Positions 8,515 to 17,143 of a stretch of 64,000 bases of DNA are shown piece by piece. The DNA comes from Ostreiculturibacter nitratireducens (GTDB taxonomy: Bacteria; Pseudomonadota; Alphaproteobacteria; Rhodobacterales; Rhodobacteraceae). The position numbers and the translations under genes are program-made. The notes under the pieces were generated by a model. The model was not told the DNA's origin. It worked only from the letters and a program-made list of their open reading frames with translations, and ran no database searches. Position 1 is the first letter of the stretch. The number at the start of each line of letters is the position of its first letter. The stretch covers positions 248,001 to 312,000 of the forward strand of contig NZ_JAVQHL010000001.1 in the NCBI RefSeq assembly GCF_032670585.1, in the 5' to 3' direction.

Positions 8515-9417
8515 ATGGTTAAGGTTGCGACGGTCTCCATGACCGGCTTCGCGGCGGGGCGTGGGCAGGGGGCCGGATACAGCTGGACCTGGGACCTGCG
8601 CTCCGTGAATGGAAAGGGGCTGGACCTTCGGTTCCGCGTCCCGGACTGGATCGAAGGACTGGAGGCGGCGCTTCGGACCGCGATTTCCGGTCGTATCGCC
8701 CGCGGAAATGTCACCCTCAATCTCAAGCTCGCCCGCGATGCCGGAGGGGAAGCGTTGCGCGTGAACCGCGCGGGCCTTGCCGCCGCGATCGAGACGCTCA
8801 TGGTCGTGAAGGAGGCCGCCGGCCGGTCGGGCCTCGAACTCGCCACGCCCACCTCGGCCGAGATTCTGACGATGAAGGGCGTTCTTGAGCAAGGCGCGGG
8901 GGAGGAGGACACCGTGCCGCTCCTTGCCGCGCTTCTGGCCGATTTCGGCAGGCTTCTCGGCGAGTTCGAGGAGATGCGCAGAGCCGAAGGCGCGGAGCTT
9001 GGCCGCATCATCGCGGCTCAGGTCGGTCGCATCGCGGACCTCAGCGCCGAGGCCAAGGCCGCCGCCGACGCGCGTCGCCCGGCGATGGAGGCTACGCTCA
9101 AGGAAAATCTCGCCCGCGTCATGGCTGGCGCGGCCGAAGCTGACCCCGCGCGTGTAGCGCAGGAACTCGCGCTTCTGGCGGTCAAGGCCGACGTGACCGA
9201 AGAGATTGACCGGCTCGGCGCCCATGTGGTCGCCGCGCGGGCGCTCCTGGCCGATCCGGGGCCGGTCGGACGCAAGTTCGACTTCCTGATGCAGGAATTC
9301 ATGCGCGAGGCGAATACGCTCTGCTCGAAATCCGGCAATGCCGAGCTGACGCGCATTGGCCTTGACCTCAAGCATGTCATCGACCAGATGCGCGAGCAGG
9401 TCCAGAACGTGGAATGA
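8515..9417 (+). CDS. yicC: YicC family protein
   Basis: This is a protein of about 300 residues of the YicC family: an N-terminal YicC domain starting SMTGFAAGRG and a C-terminal DUF1732 with FLMQEFMREANTLCSKS. E. coli YicC has been linked to endoribonuclease activity and small-RNA turnover; the role here is inferred from the family. I chose the ATG at 8515; MTGFAAG at 8539 is another possible start. The stop overlaps the gmk start as ATGA, so yicC-gmk are coupled, an arrangement also common in other bacteria. The same run continues into a gamma carbonic anhydrase gene. Confidence 0.9.
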   Translation: MVKVATVSMTGFAAGRGQGAGYSWTWDLRSVNGKGLDLRFRVPDWIEGLEAALRTAISGRIARGNVTLNLKLARDAGGEALRVNRAGLAAAIETLMVVKEAAGRSGLELATPTSAEILTMKGVLEQGAGEEDTVPLLAALLADFGRLLGEFEEMRRAEGAELGRIIAAQVGRIADLSAEAKAAADARRPAMEATLKENLARVMAGAAEADPARVAQELALLAVKADVTEEIDRLGAHVVAARALLADPGPVGRKFDFLMQEFMREANTLCSKSGNAELTRIGLDLKHVIDQMREQVQNVE

Positions 9418-10076
9418 CAATGCCTGCCGAAACCGTCCGCCGTGGTCTCCTGATCATCCTGTCTTCGCCCTCTGGCGCGGGGAAATCGACGCTGGCACGC
9501 CGGATGATGGCCTGGGACCCAACGCTGAGCTTTTCCGTTTCGGCGACGACACGCACGCCGCGCCCGGGTGAGATCGAAGGGAAGGACTACTACTTCCGCT
9601 CCCGCGCCGAGTTCGAGGCGATGGTGGAATCCGGGGACATGCTGGAGCACGCCGAGGTGTTCGGGAACCTCTACGGTTCGCCCAAGGAGCCGGTGGAAGC
9701 CGCAATGCGGGCGGGCCGTGATACGCTTTTCGACATCGACTGGCAGGGCGGTCAGCAGATCCGGAACTCCGCGCTTGGGCGCGATGTGGTGTCGGTCTTC
9801 GTTCTGCCCCCGTCCATCGAGGAACTGGAACGCCGCCTGCGATCGCGGGCTCAGGACAGCGACGAGGTGATCGCGAAGCGCATGGCGAAGAGCGAGGCCG
9901 AGATCAGCCATTGGGCGGAATACGACTATGTCCTCGTCAACGACGATATCGACCAGGCCGAGGCCGATCTGAAGACGATCCTGACTGCGGAGCGCATGCG
10001 CCGCGACCGGCAGCCCTGGCTGTCGGATTTCGTGCGCGGCCTCAACCGCGAATTCGAGGAAAGGGGGGTGGAATGA
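9414..10076 (+). CDS. gmk: Guanylate kinase
   Basis: This 220-residue cytosolic nucleotide kinase phosphorylates GMP to GDP with ATP. The P-loop is SSPSGAGKST at about residues 17-26. The GMP-binding region has SVSATTRTPRPGEIEGKDYYF, split as SVSATTRTPRPGE and GKDYYF. The DIDWQGGQQI and FVLPPS motifs follow. Length and order match bacterial Gmk. The ATG at 9414 overlaps the yicC stop; the ATG at 9420 is an alternative. The stop overlaps the next gene by 4 nt. Confidence 0.95.
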   Translation: MTMPAETVRRGLLIILSSPSGAGKSTLARRMMAWDPTLSFSVSATTRTPRPGEIEGKDYYFRSRAEFEAMVESGDMLEHAEVFGNLYGSPKEPVEAAMRAGRDTLFDIDWQGGQQIRNSALGRDVVSVFVLPPSIEELERRLRSRAQDSDEVIAKRMAKSEAEISHWAEYDYVLVNDDIDQAEADLKTILTAERMRRDRQPWLSDFVRGLNREFEERGVE

Positions 10077-10594
10077 TCTATGCTCTGGATGGGATCTCGC
10101 CCGAGATCGGGCCGGAAACCTGGGTTGCCCCGGATGCGAACCTGATCGGCAAGGTTGTCCTTGAAGAAGGCGCGAGCGTCTGGTTCGGCGCCACGCTGCG
10201 CGGCGACAACGAGGAAATCCGCGTCGGGCGCGGCTCGAACGTGCAGGAAAACTGCGTGATGCACACCGACATGGGCTTTCCGCTCGTGATCGGCGCGGAT
10301 TGCACGATCGGCCACAAGGCGATGCTGCATGGCTGCCAGATCGGCGACGGGTCGCTGATCGGGATGGGCGCGACGGTCCTGAATGGCGCGCAGATCGGCA
10401 AGGGCTGTCTGATCGGGGCAGGGGCTCTCGTTACCGAGGGCAAGGTGATCCCGGACGGGTCGCTCGTCGTCGGGGCGCCGGCGCGGGTGGTGCGTGAACT
10501 TGACGCCGACGCACGAAAGCGGCTCCTCGAAAGCGCTGCGCACTATCGCGAGAACGCGACGCGGTTCAGGAACGGGCTCTCGCCGGCGGGGTGA
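10073..10594 (+). CDS. Gamma-class carbonic anhydrase-like protein
   Basis: This 173-residue left-handed beta-helix protein has hexapeptide repeats (for example IGADCTIGHKAML, IGMGATVLNGAQIG). All three metal-binding histidines of the gamma carbonic anhydrase fold appear to be present, in VMHTD and in GHKAMLHG. It may hydrate CO2 or act in a related role, as for CaiE/PaaY/YrdA-like proteins, whose activity varies. The start at 10073 (MIYALDG) overlaps the gmk stop as ATGA and follows an AAGGGGGG site. It is the third gene of the yicC-gmk run. Confidence 0.88.
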   Translation: MIYALDGISPEIGPETWVAPDANLIGKVVLEEGASVWFGATLRGDNEEIRVGRGSNVQENCVMHTDMGFPLVIGADCTIGHKAMLHGCQIGDGSLIGMGATVLNGAQIGKGCLIGAGALVTEGKVIPDGSLVVGAPARVVRELDADARKRLLESAAHYRENATRFRNGLSPAG

Positions 10595-10646
10595 CGCCCA
10601 TAGCGTGTTCGGACGGGGACGCCTTGGGGGCAGGCCGCAAATGAGT

Positions 10647-10664
10647 ATGGAACAAACGTTCCAT
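10647..10664. promoter_or_regulatory. Palindromic operator upstream of the RpiR-type regulator (probable IolR site)
   Basis: ATGGAACAAACGTTCCAT has 7-bp perfect arms around AAAC. It fits GGAA-N6-TTCC, the site reported for rhizobial IolR. It lies 44 bp before the regulator's ATG, suggesting autoregulation. It is nearly identical in form to the site before iolC. Confidence 0.7.
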
Positions 10665-10707
10665 TCGTGCTACCCGGAAAGGCGAAACATCCAGCTGGAG
10701 GCAGCAA

Positions 10708-11547
10708 ATGGTAGCAAACCCGCCTGTCGCCGCGCCGGATACAATCGACGCCTTCGAAGCGCGGCTGGTCGAGGTCACTCCCAGTCTGCCGAAGCGTCTC
10801 CGGCAATGCGCTGACTATATCGCCGCCAACACCGACCGCATTGCTGTTTCCACCGTGGCAGAGTTGGCAGCAGGTGCGGGCGTGCCGCCTTCAGCCCTCA
10901 TGAGGTTCTGCCAGATCATTGGTTTCTCCGGGTTTTCCGAGATGCAGAGGCTGTTTCGCGACAATTACGCGCAAGGCCGGCCGGATTATGCGACCCGCCT
11001 CAGGAACCTGCGCGAGATGGGTGGAGGTTCTGCTTCGGCGCTTCTGGCAGAGTTCGTGGAAGCTGGCCGCCAATCCCTGGAGGCGCTGGCAAGGGAAGTC
11101 GACGAGGCGGCGCTAAACATCGCCATAGGGCACCTGGCGAAGGCGGGGCTGATCCATGTCGCGGGATTTCGCCGGGCTTATCCGGTCGCGAGCTATTTGG
11201 CCTATGCTTTTGAAAAGATGGATATTCCGGCGCTGCTGCATGATGGCACCGGAAAGTTGGACCATTCGCATGCGCTTCGGGATGGCGACGCTCTGATCGC
11301 CATCACCTTCGCCCCGTATTCCAGTGAAACGGTGGCGCTAGTCGAGGGCGCCGCGGCGCGGGGTGTGCCGGTCGTGGCGATCACCGACACCGCGATCAGC
11401 CCGATCGCGGGATCTGCTGCGGCGCTTCTCACCGTTCCGGAGGTCGACTTCGGCGCGTTTCGGTCGCTGTCGGCAACACTTGCCCTTGCCATCTCGCTTG
11501 CCGTGGCCGTCGGGACGGCGCGCAGCGGGGATACGGCGCGGGGATAA
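10708..11547 (+). CDS. iolR: MurR/RpiR family transcriptional regulator of inositol catabolism (IolR-like)
   Basis: This 279-residue regulator has an N-terminal RpiR helix-turn-helix (about residues 15-90, with AVSTVAELAAGAGVPPSALMR) and a C-terminal SIS sugar-phosphate-binding domain (about 120-260, with IHVAGFRRAYPVASYLAYA and AITDTAISPIAG). A clear GGAGG site precedes the ATG. It sits directly upstream of iolC-iolD-iolB and is flanked by two matching palindromes of the GGAA-N6-TTCC type, one before itself and one before iolC. By analogy with rhizobial IolR it would repress the cluster and respond to an inositol-catabolic phosphorylated intermediate. The gene name is inferred from context. 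Confidence 0.88.
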   Translation: MVANPPVAAPDTIDAFEARLVEVTPSLPKRLRQCADYIAANTDRIAVSTVAELAAGAGVPPSALMRFCQIIGFSGFSEMQRLFRDNYAQGRPDYATRLRNLREMGGGSASALLAEFVEAGRQSLEALAREVDEAALNIAIGHLAKAGLIHVAGFRRAYPVASYLAYAFEKMDIPALLHDGTGKLDHSHALRDGDALIAITFAPYSSETVALVEGAAARGVPVVAITDTAISPIAGSAAALLTVPEVDFGAFRSLSATLALAISLAVAVGTARSGDTARG

Positions 11548-11571
11548 AAAGAGCTTCCAACCTGGGTCGAC

Positions 11572-11589
11572 ATGGAATAAATATTCCAT
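11572..11589. promoter_or_regulatory. Palindromic operator upstream of iolC (probable IolR site)
   Basis: ATGGAATAAATATTCCAT is a perfect palindrome with 7-bp arms and an AAAT centre. It lies in the 93-bp gap between the regulator and iolC, about 52 bp before the GTG start. It shares the GGAA-N6-TTCC form with the site at 10647-10664. Confidence 0.72.
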
Positions 11590-11640
11590 AGCGGCGGGGT
11601 GGCGAATCCCCGGACGGTCAAGTCTCGGGGGAGGTGCTTT

Positions 11641-13557
11641 GTGAAAACGCTCGATGTCATAACCATCGGTCGCGCTTCGGTCGATCTCTACGGCGCCCAG
11701 GTCGGTGGACGTCTGGAAGACATGGCCAGTTTCCAGAAGTATATCGGCGGCTCTCCTACGAACATGGCAGCCGGGACGGCCCGCCTTGGTTTGAAGTCGG
11801 CGCTGATCACCCGGGTCGGCGACGAACACATGGGCCGCTTCATCCGCGAGGAACTGGAGCGCGAGGGCGTGGACGTCCGCGGCGTGAAGACCGATCCCGA
11901 ACGTCTGACGGCACTCGTTCTGCTCGGCATCCGGGACGAGAGGCAGTTCCCCCTGATCTTTTATCGCGAGAACTGCGCCGACATGGCGCTGTGCGAGGAT
12001 GACATCGATGAAGGTTTCATCGCTGAATCGCGTTGCCTCACCGCGACGGGCACACATCTCAGCCATCCGCGCACCGAGGCCGCGGTGCTCAAAGCGCTCA
12101 AGCTCGCCAGGAAACACGGCGCGCTCTGCGCGCTCGATATCGACTACCGCCCGAACCTCTGGGGCCTCGCCGGGCATGGCGAAGGCGAAAGTCGCTTCAT
12201 CGAAAGCGCTGCCGTCACCGCGAAGCTTCAGGGGACGCTGCATCTCTTTGACCTCATCGTGGGGACGGAAGAGGAATTCCACATCGCCGGAGGTTCCACG
12301 GACACGATCGCTGCGTTGCGCGCCGTTCGGGCGCTGACCAAGGCGACGCTTGTCTGCAAGCGCGGTCCGATGGGGGCGGCGGCGTTCACGGGCGAGATTC
12401 CCGACACGCTCGACGAGGGCGAGGCCGGCCCGGGCTTCCCGATCGAGGTCTTCAACGTCCTTGGTGCGGGCGACGGCTTCATGTCCGGACTGCTGAAGGG
12501 CTGGCTCACGGATCAGGACTGGCCGACATCGCTGGCCTATGCAAATGCCTGCGGTGCCTTCGCGGTCTCGCGGCATGGCTGCACGCCGGCCTATCCTTCC
12601 TGGGAGGAGCTTCGGTTCTTCCTGAAACGTGGCGTCGTGAACTCGGCGTTGCGCAAGGACGCTGAACTGGAGCAGTTGCACTGGTCCACGACGCGCAAGG
12701 GCGACTGGTCCGAAATGCGCGTCTTCGCCTTCGATCACCGGATGCAGCTTGAAGACATGGCCCGCGATGCCGGTGTGGAAAGCTCGCGGATCGGCGAATT
12801 CAAGAAACTTTGCCTCGACGCCGCGCTGAAGGTCGCGGATGGTCGTCCGGGTCATGGCATTCTCTGTGACGGCCGGCTGGGCCGCGAGGCGCTGTATGCC
12901 GCGGCGGGGGCGGGTCTCTGGATCGGGCGCCCGGTCGAATGGCCGGGCTCCCGCCCGCTGACGCTCGAACCCGAAATCGGCCCGGATTTCGGCGGTCTCG
13001 GGGAATGGCCGCTCTCCAATGTCGTGAAGGTCCTGTGCTTCTGCCACCCGGAAGACGACGCCGAGATGCGCGAGAAACAGGAAGCGGTGCTCACGCGGCT
13101 CTTCCATGCGGCGCGGCGCAACCGGCTGGAATTCCTGTTGGAGGTCATCCCCTCGAAGGTCGGCGCGGTCGATGACGACACGACCGCGCGGCTCATCGAC
13201 CGGATCTACGAGATCGGCATCTACCCCGACTGGTGGAAGCTCGAACCGTTCAAGACGGACGCGGCCTGGGCGCGGGCCTGCGCGGCGATCGAGGCGCGTG
13301 ACAAGCACACGCGCGGTATCGTCGTCCTCGGGCTCGACGCGCCGGAGGCGGAATTGGCGGCCTCGTTCAAGCTTGCTGCCCGGCACCCGCTCGTAAAGGG
13401 CTTCGCGGTAGGCCGGACGATCTTCGCTGACGCGGCCCGTGCCTGGCTGTCCGGCAAGATCGACAACGCAGAAGCGGTGGCGATGATGGCAAGGCGGTAT
13501 TCGGCGCTGTGCGAGATTTGGGACGCGGCGCGCGCTGGCAAGGGAGAAGCGGCATGA
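11641..13557 (+). CDS. iolC: Bifunctional 5-dehydro-2-deoxygluconokinase / DUF2090 aldolase-like fusion (IolC)
   Basis: This 638-residue inositol catabolic protein has two domains. The N-terminal PfkB sugar kinase (about residues 1-325) has the opening DVITIGRASVDLYG and the signature NVLGAGDGFMSGLLKG. The C-terminal DUF2090 domain (about 345-635) is a TIM-barrel related to class I aldolases and is thought to carry the 2-deoxy-5-keto-gluconate-6-phosphate aldolase step (IolJ role). The GTG at 11641 is preceded by GGGGGAGG; a reading from 11599 has no comparable site. This fusion is the usual alphaproteobacterial form. It overlaps iolD by 4 nt (ATGA). Confidence 0.93.
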   Translation: MKTLDVITIGRASVDLYGAQVGGRLEDMASFQKYIGGSPTNMAAGTARLGLKSALITRVGDEHMGRFIREELEREGVDVRGVKTDPERLTALVLLGIRDERQFPLIFYRENCADMALCEDDIDEGFIAESRCLTATGTHLSHPRTEAAVLKALKLARKHGALCALDIDYRPNLWGLAGHGEGESRFIESAAVTAKLQGTLHLFDLIVGTEEEFHIAGGSTDTIAALRAVRALTKATLVCKRGPMGAAAFTGEIPDTLDEGEAGPGFPIEVFNVLGAGDGFMSGLLKGWLTDQDWPTSLAYANACGAFAVSRHGCTPAYPSWEELRFFLKRGVVNSALRKDAELEQLHWSTTRKGDWSEMRVFAFDHRMQLEDMARDAGVESSRIGEFKKLCLDAALKVADGRPGHGILCDGRLGREALYAAAGAGLWIGRPVEWPGSRPLTLEPEIGPDFGGLGEWPLSNVVKVLCFCHPEDDAEMREKQEAVLTRLFHAARRNRLEFLLEVIPSKVGAVDDDTTARLIDRIYEIGIYPDWWKLEPFKTDAAWARACAAIEARDKHTRGIVVLGLDAPEAELAASFKLAARHPLVKGFAVGRTIFADAARAWLSGKIDNAEAVAMMARRYSALCEIWDAARAGKGEAA

Positions 13558-15386
13558 AAACGATCCGGCTGACTGCGGCACAGGCGATGGTGCGCTGGCT
13601 TTCCGCTCAGCAGAACGAAGAGGGCGAGCGCTTCATCGAGGGGATCTGGGCGATCTTCGGGCATGGCAACGTGGCCGGGATCGGCGAGGCTCTCTATGAA
13701 CACCGGAAGGAGTTTCCGACCTGGCGCGGGCACAACGAACAGACCATGGCGCATACCGCGATCGCCTTCGCGAAGGCGAAGAAGCGCCGGCAGGCGATGG
13801 CGGTCACGACCTCCATCGGGCCCGGGGCGACGAACCTCGTCACGGCCGCGGCGACGGCGCACGTGAACCGCCTGCCGCTTCTTCTCATTCCCGGCGACGT
13901 CTTCGCCAACCGTGCCCCGGACCCGGTGCTGCAGCAGATCGAGCATTTCGGTGACGGCACGGTCAGCGCGAATGACACCTTCCGCGCCGTCAGCCGGTAT
14001 TTCGACCGCATCACGCGGCCGGAGCAGATCATGACCGCATTGCCGCGGGCCCTGCGGGTGATGACGGACCCGGCGGACTGCGGCCCGGTGACGCTCGCCT
14101 TCTGCCAAGATGTCCAGGCAGAAGCCCACGACTATCCCGAGAGCTTCTTCGAGCCGAAGGTCTGGCGGATCCGCCGGCCCGAGCCGGACGCCGTGGAGCT
14201 TGCCGAGGCGGTCGCGCTCCTGAAGGCGGCGAAGTCGCCGGTGATCGTGGCCGGTGGCGGGGTCGTCTATTCCGGGGCCGAAGCGGCGCTGGCGGATTTC
14301 GCGGCGATGCATGACATTCCGGTCGTGGAAACCCAGGCGGGGAAGTCCGCCCTCGACCACGATCACGCCCTGAACTTCGGTCCCGTTGGCGTGACCGGCG
14401 CGTCGAGCGCGAACATCGTCTGCGAATCCGCCGATCTGGTGATCGGCCTCGGCACCCGGTTCCAGGACTTCACCACGGGCTCCTGGGCGCTCTTCAAGAA
14501 TCCCCTGCGGCGGATGCTGTCAATCAACGTGCAGGCCTACGATGCGGCCAAGCACGGTGCGGCGAGCCTCGTGTCGGATGCGAAGATCGCGCTGGAAGCG
14601 CTTGACAGGGAGTTGGGATCGCACCGCTTCGACGCCCCGGATGCGCGGCTTCGGGCCGACTGGTTCGAGGCGACCGCGGCGGTCAAGGCCGCGCCCGATG
14701 CTGCCGGCAACGCGCTTCCGACCGATGCCCAGGTCATCGGAGCCGTCCAGCGTTCCTCCGGGCGGGATACCGTCGTGATGGGCGCTGCGGGCACAATGCC
14801 GGGCGAGCTTCACAAGATCTGGGACGCTCCCCAGGGCGGCTATCACATGGAGTATGGCAACAGCTGCATGGGATACGAGATCGCCGGCGCCATAGGCATC
14901 AAGATGGCGCGTCCGGATGCGGACGTGGTCTGCATGGTGGGCGACGGATCCTACATGATGGCCAACTCGGAGCTTGCGACCGCCGTCATGATGGGCATCC
15001 CGTTCACGGTCGTCCTGACCGACAACCGTGGCTTTGGCTGCATCAACCGACTTCAGCAGGGGACGGGTGGGGCACCGTTCAACAACCTCCTCGACGATGC
15101 AATGCACGTGAACCCCTCTGCGATCGACTTCGTCGCTCACGCCGGCAGCATGGGTGCCAAGGCCGTGAAGGCGAGCGACATCAAGTCGCTGGAAGCGGAG
15201 CTTGAGGCTGCCAAGGGCTCCGACCGCCCGGTCGTGATCGTGATCGACACCGACCCCGCTCCGTCGACGAAGGCTGGCGGTCATTGGTGGGACGTTGCGG
15301 TGCCAGAGGTTTCGACGCGGGCGGAAGTGAAGACGGCGCGGAAGTCCTACGAAACGAACATCGCGAAACAGCGCCTCGCGACCTGA
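13554..15386 (+). CDS. iolD: 3D-(3,5/4)-trihydroxycyclohexane-1,2-dione hydrolase (IolD)
   Basis: This 610-residue thiamine-diphosphate enzyme opens the inositol-derived ring to 5-deoxy-glucuronate. It has the three-domain ThDP architecture: a PYR domain with HNEQTMAHTAIAFAKA (containing the activating Glu), a central domain, and a PP domain with GDGSYMMANSELATAVMMG followed by TDNRGFGCI, which forms the ThDP-magnesium site. The start is the ATG overlapping the iolC stop. IolD acts between IolE and IolB; iolE, iolG and iolA are not in this window. Confidence 0.94.
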   Translation: MKTIRLTAAQAMVRWLSAQQNEEGERFIEGIWAIFGHGNVAGIGEALYEHRKEFPTWRGHNEQTMAHTAIAFAKAKKRRQAMAVTTSIGPGATNLVTAAATAHVNRLPLLLIPGDVFANRAPDPVLQQIEHFGDGTVSANDTFRAVSRYFDRITRPEQIMTALPRALRVMTDPADCGPVTLAFCQDVQAEAHDYPESFFEPKVWRIRRPEPDAVELAEAVALLKAAKSPVIVAGGGVVYSGAEAALADFAAMHDIPVVETQAGKSALDHDHALNFGPVGVTGASSANIVCESADLVIGLGTRFQDFTTGSWALFKNPLRRMLSINVQAYDAAKHGAASLVSDAKIALEALDRELGSHRFDAPDARLRADWFEATAAVKAAPDAAGNALPTDAQVIGAVQRSSGRDTVVMGAAGTMPGELHKIWDAPQGGYHMEYGNSCMGYEIAGAIGIKMARPDADVVCMVGDGSYMMANSELATAVMMGIPFTVVLTDNRGFGCINRLQQGTGGAPFNNLLDDAMHVNPSAIDFVAHAGSMGAKAVKASDIKSLEAELEAAKGSDRPVVIVIDTDPAPSTKAGGHWWDVAVPEVSTRAEVKTARKSYETNIAKQRLAT

Positions 15387-15522
15387 GGCCGCCGTCGGAC
15401 ACGGACAGCGACCGCCCGGTGATCGACAGGCACGGACACCGGGCCCGCAATGCGAATTCACCCTCGGCGGCAATTGTGCAAAGCTGGCCGCCGGGGCGCG
15501 CGGTTCTTGAGAGGAGGAGCAG

Positions 15523-16335
15523 ATGACCGATCTGTTGGTCAAGCCGAAGGGTATCACCGGGAAAGTTCATGACGTAACGCCGGAGAGCGCGGGCTGGTCC
15601 TATGTCGGCTTCGGCCTTTATCGCCTGAAGGCCGGGGAGACGGTTGCCGAACCGACCGGCGACCGCGAGGTCATCCTGGTCATCATCGAGGGCAAGGCCG
15701 AGATCGGCGCCGGAGACAAGACATTCGGCGTCCTCGGAGATCGCATGAGCGTCTGGGAGCGCACGCCTCCGGCCGCAGTCTACGTTCCGAACGGATCGGA
15801 CTGGTCGGCAACCGCGACGACGGAATGCACGCTCGCCGTCTGCTCGGCCCCTGGCAAGGGCGAGCATCTCGCGCAGGTGATCGGCCCGGAGGGGATCGGG
15901 CAGGTGACGCGCGGGAAGGACGCGAACACGCGCCACATCCATCCGATCGCGATGGAAGAGCGCGACGTTGCCGACAGCCTCCTCGTGACCGAGGTCTACA
16001 CGCCGCAGGGCAACTGGTCGTCCTACCCGCCGCACCGGCACGACGAGGACGACTATCCGAACATGACCTTTCTGGAAGAGACCTATTACCATCGTCTCAA
16101 CCCGGCTCAGGGCTTCGCGTTTCAGCGCGTCTGGACCGAGGATGGCAGCCTGGACGAGACGATGACCGTCGAGGATCACGACGTCGTTCTAGTGCCAAAG
16201 GGCCACCATCCCTGCGGGGCGCCCTATGGCTATGAGCTCTACTACCTCAACGTCATGGCAGGGCCGATCCGCAAATGGCGGTTCAAGAACCATCCCGACC
16301 ATGACTGGATCTTCCAGCGGGATTCGCAGCCCTGA
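15523..16335 (+). CDS. iolB: 5-deoxy-glucuronate isomerase (IolB)
   Basis: This 270-residue double-cupin isomerase converts 5-deoxy-glucuronate to 2-deoxy-5-keto-gluconate. The metal-binding region is visible in SSYPPHRHDEDDYPNMTFLEETYYH, split as SSYPPHRHDEDDY and FLEETYYHRLNP. The C-terminus has PKGHHPCGAPYGYELYYLNVMAG. GAGAGGAGG precedes the ATG. A 136-bp gap separates it from iolD, long enough for a promoter, but same-strand order suggests one regulon. It is the last iol gene in the window. Confidence 0.94.
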   Translation: MTDLLVKPKGITGKVHDVTPESAGWSYVGFGLYRLKAGETVAEPTGDREVILVIIEGKAEIGAGDKTFGVLGDRMSVWERTPPAAVYVPNGSDWSATATTECTLAVCSAPGKGEHLAQVIGPEGIGQVTRGKDANTRHIHPIAMEERDVADSLLVTEVYTPQGNWSSYPPHRHDEDDYPNMTFLEETYYHRLNPAQGFAFQRVWTEDGSLDETMTVEDHDVVLVPKGHHPCGAPYGYELYYLNVMAGPIRKWRFKNHPDHDWIFQRDSQP

Positions 16336-16544
16336 TCGGTGTTCTGCGGGGGAGCGAAAGGACGATGTCGCCAAGCGCCGTAGCGCCGGTTGCCGTGTTG
16401 CGCCTCGTGCTGTGCCGGACGTCGTGAACCTTCGGACCGCTGGCCGCTCAGGTTTTTCCCGGGCGTCGAAAACGTGGTGAATGCGTGCTTTGGTTGACGA
16501 AGGCGCGCTGCCCGCTGGCTTCGTCGCGCTGGCGGTGGCGCCGG

Positions 16545-16955
16545 TCAGTCGCCCGGCAGAATGATCAGGTCGAAATCGAGTTCCGGCCAGAAGGCGCGAA
16601 GTTCCGAAACGACAATCTTCGGCGCAGGCAGCGGGCGGCTGAACGCGCGAAGCTCTCCATCGTAGCCGAGGCGCACAAGTTCCGCCGCCAGATCGGTTAT
16701 GTCGAAATCGTTGGAAAACAGGGGTGCGAGCACGATATCCGGCTCCGCTCGATCCAGAAGCCGGGAGTTGACGTCCGAAAACTGGGTCACGGTCAGCGAT
16801 GCGCCTTCCATCGCCTGCAGGGCCAGTGGCAGGCTCCGCGTCGCTCCGATGATCAGGACGCGTCTGGGCGTACCGGTCTCTTCTGGGCCGGGCTTGGGAT
16901 TGGTGCTTCCGCCGTTACCGCGTTTCATCAATCGATCCGGCGATCTTTCTGTCAT
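16545..16955 (-). CDS. Uncharacterised protein with a degenerate receiver-like alpha/beta pattern, divergent from phoR
   Basis: This 136-residue predicted protein is not a family I can name. After a short basic tail, the pattern RRVLIIGATRS ... PDIVLAPLFSNDFDITDL ... FDLIILPG alternates strands and helices, as in response-regulator receiver or Rossmann-like folds. No acidic triad or phosphoacceptor aspartate is clear in the expected positions. I chose the ATG at 16955, preceded by GGGGGCAG. It is convergent with iolB and divergent from phoR, with 188 bp between the two starts. A link to phosphate signalling is only positional. Confidence 0.6.
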   Translation of the reverse strand: MTERSPDRLMKRGNGGSTNPKPGPEETGTPRRVLIIGATRSLPLALQAMEGASLTVTQFSDVNSRLLDRAEPDIVLAPLFSNDFDITDLAAELVRLGYDGELRAFSRPLPAPKIVVSELRAFWPELDFDLIILPGD

Positions 16956-17143
16956 TCTGCCCCCGGGCAAGGCCTTGCGGCCGATGTTGGCACAAGGCCG
17001 CCAATTCGCCCTCAGGTTTAGTTCCCGACGTTTACCGCCCGGGTCACCAACATCAACCCGGAATCGTCGGCAACCATTTACAAAACCCAAAACCGGCATA
17101 AGTGTGGCGGTCCTCTGGATCCATCGGCGCGAGGGTTATTGGG

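Noticed and set aside
11338..13581. Long minus-strand open frame opposite iolC
   Set aside because: It is antisense to a well-supported gene, its composition is an Arg/Asp/Val-rich shadow pattern typical of GC-rich genomes, and no motif is recognisable.
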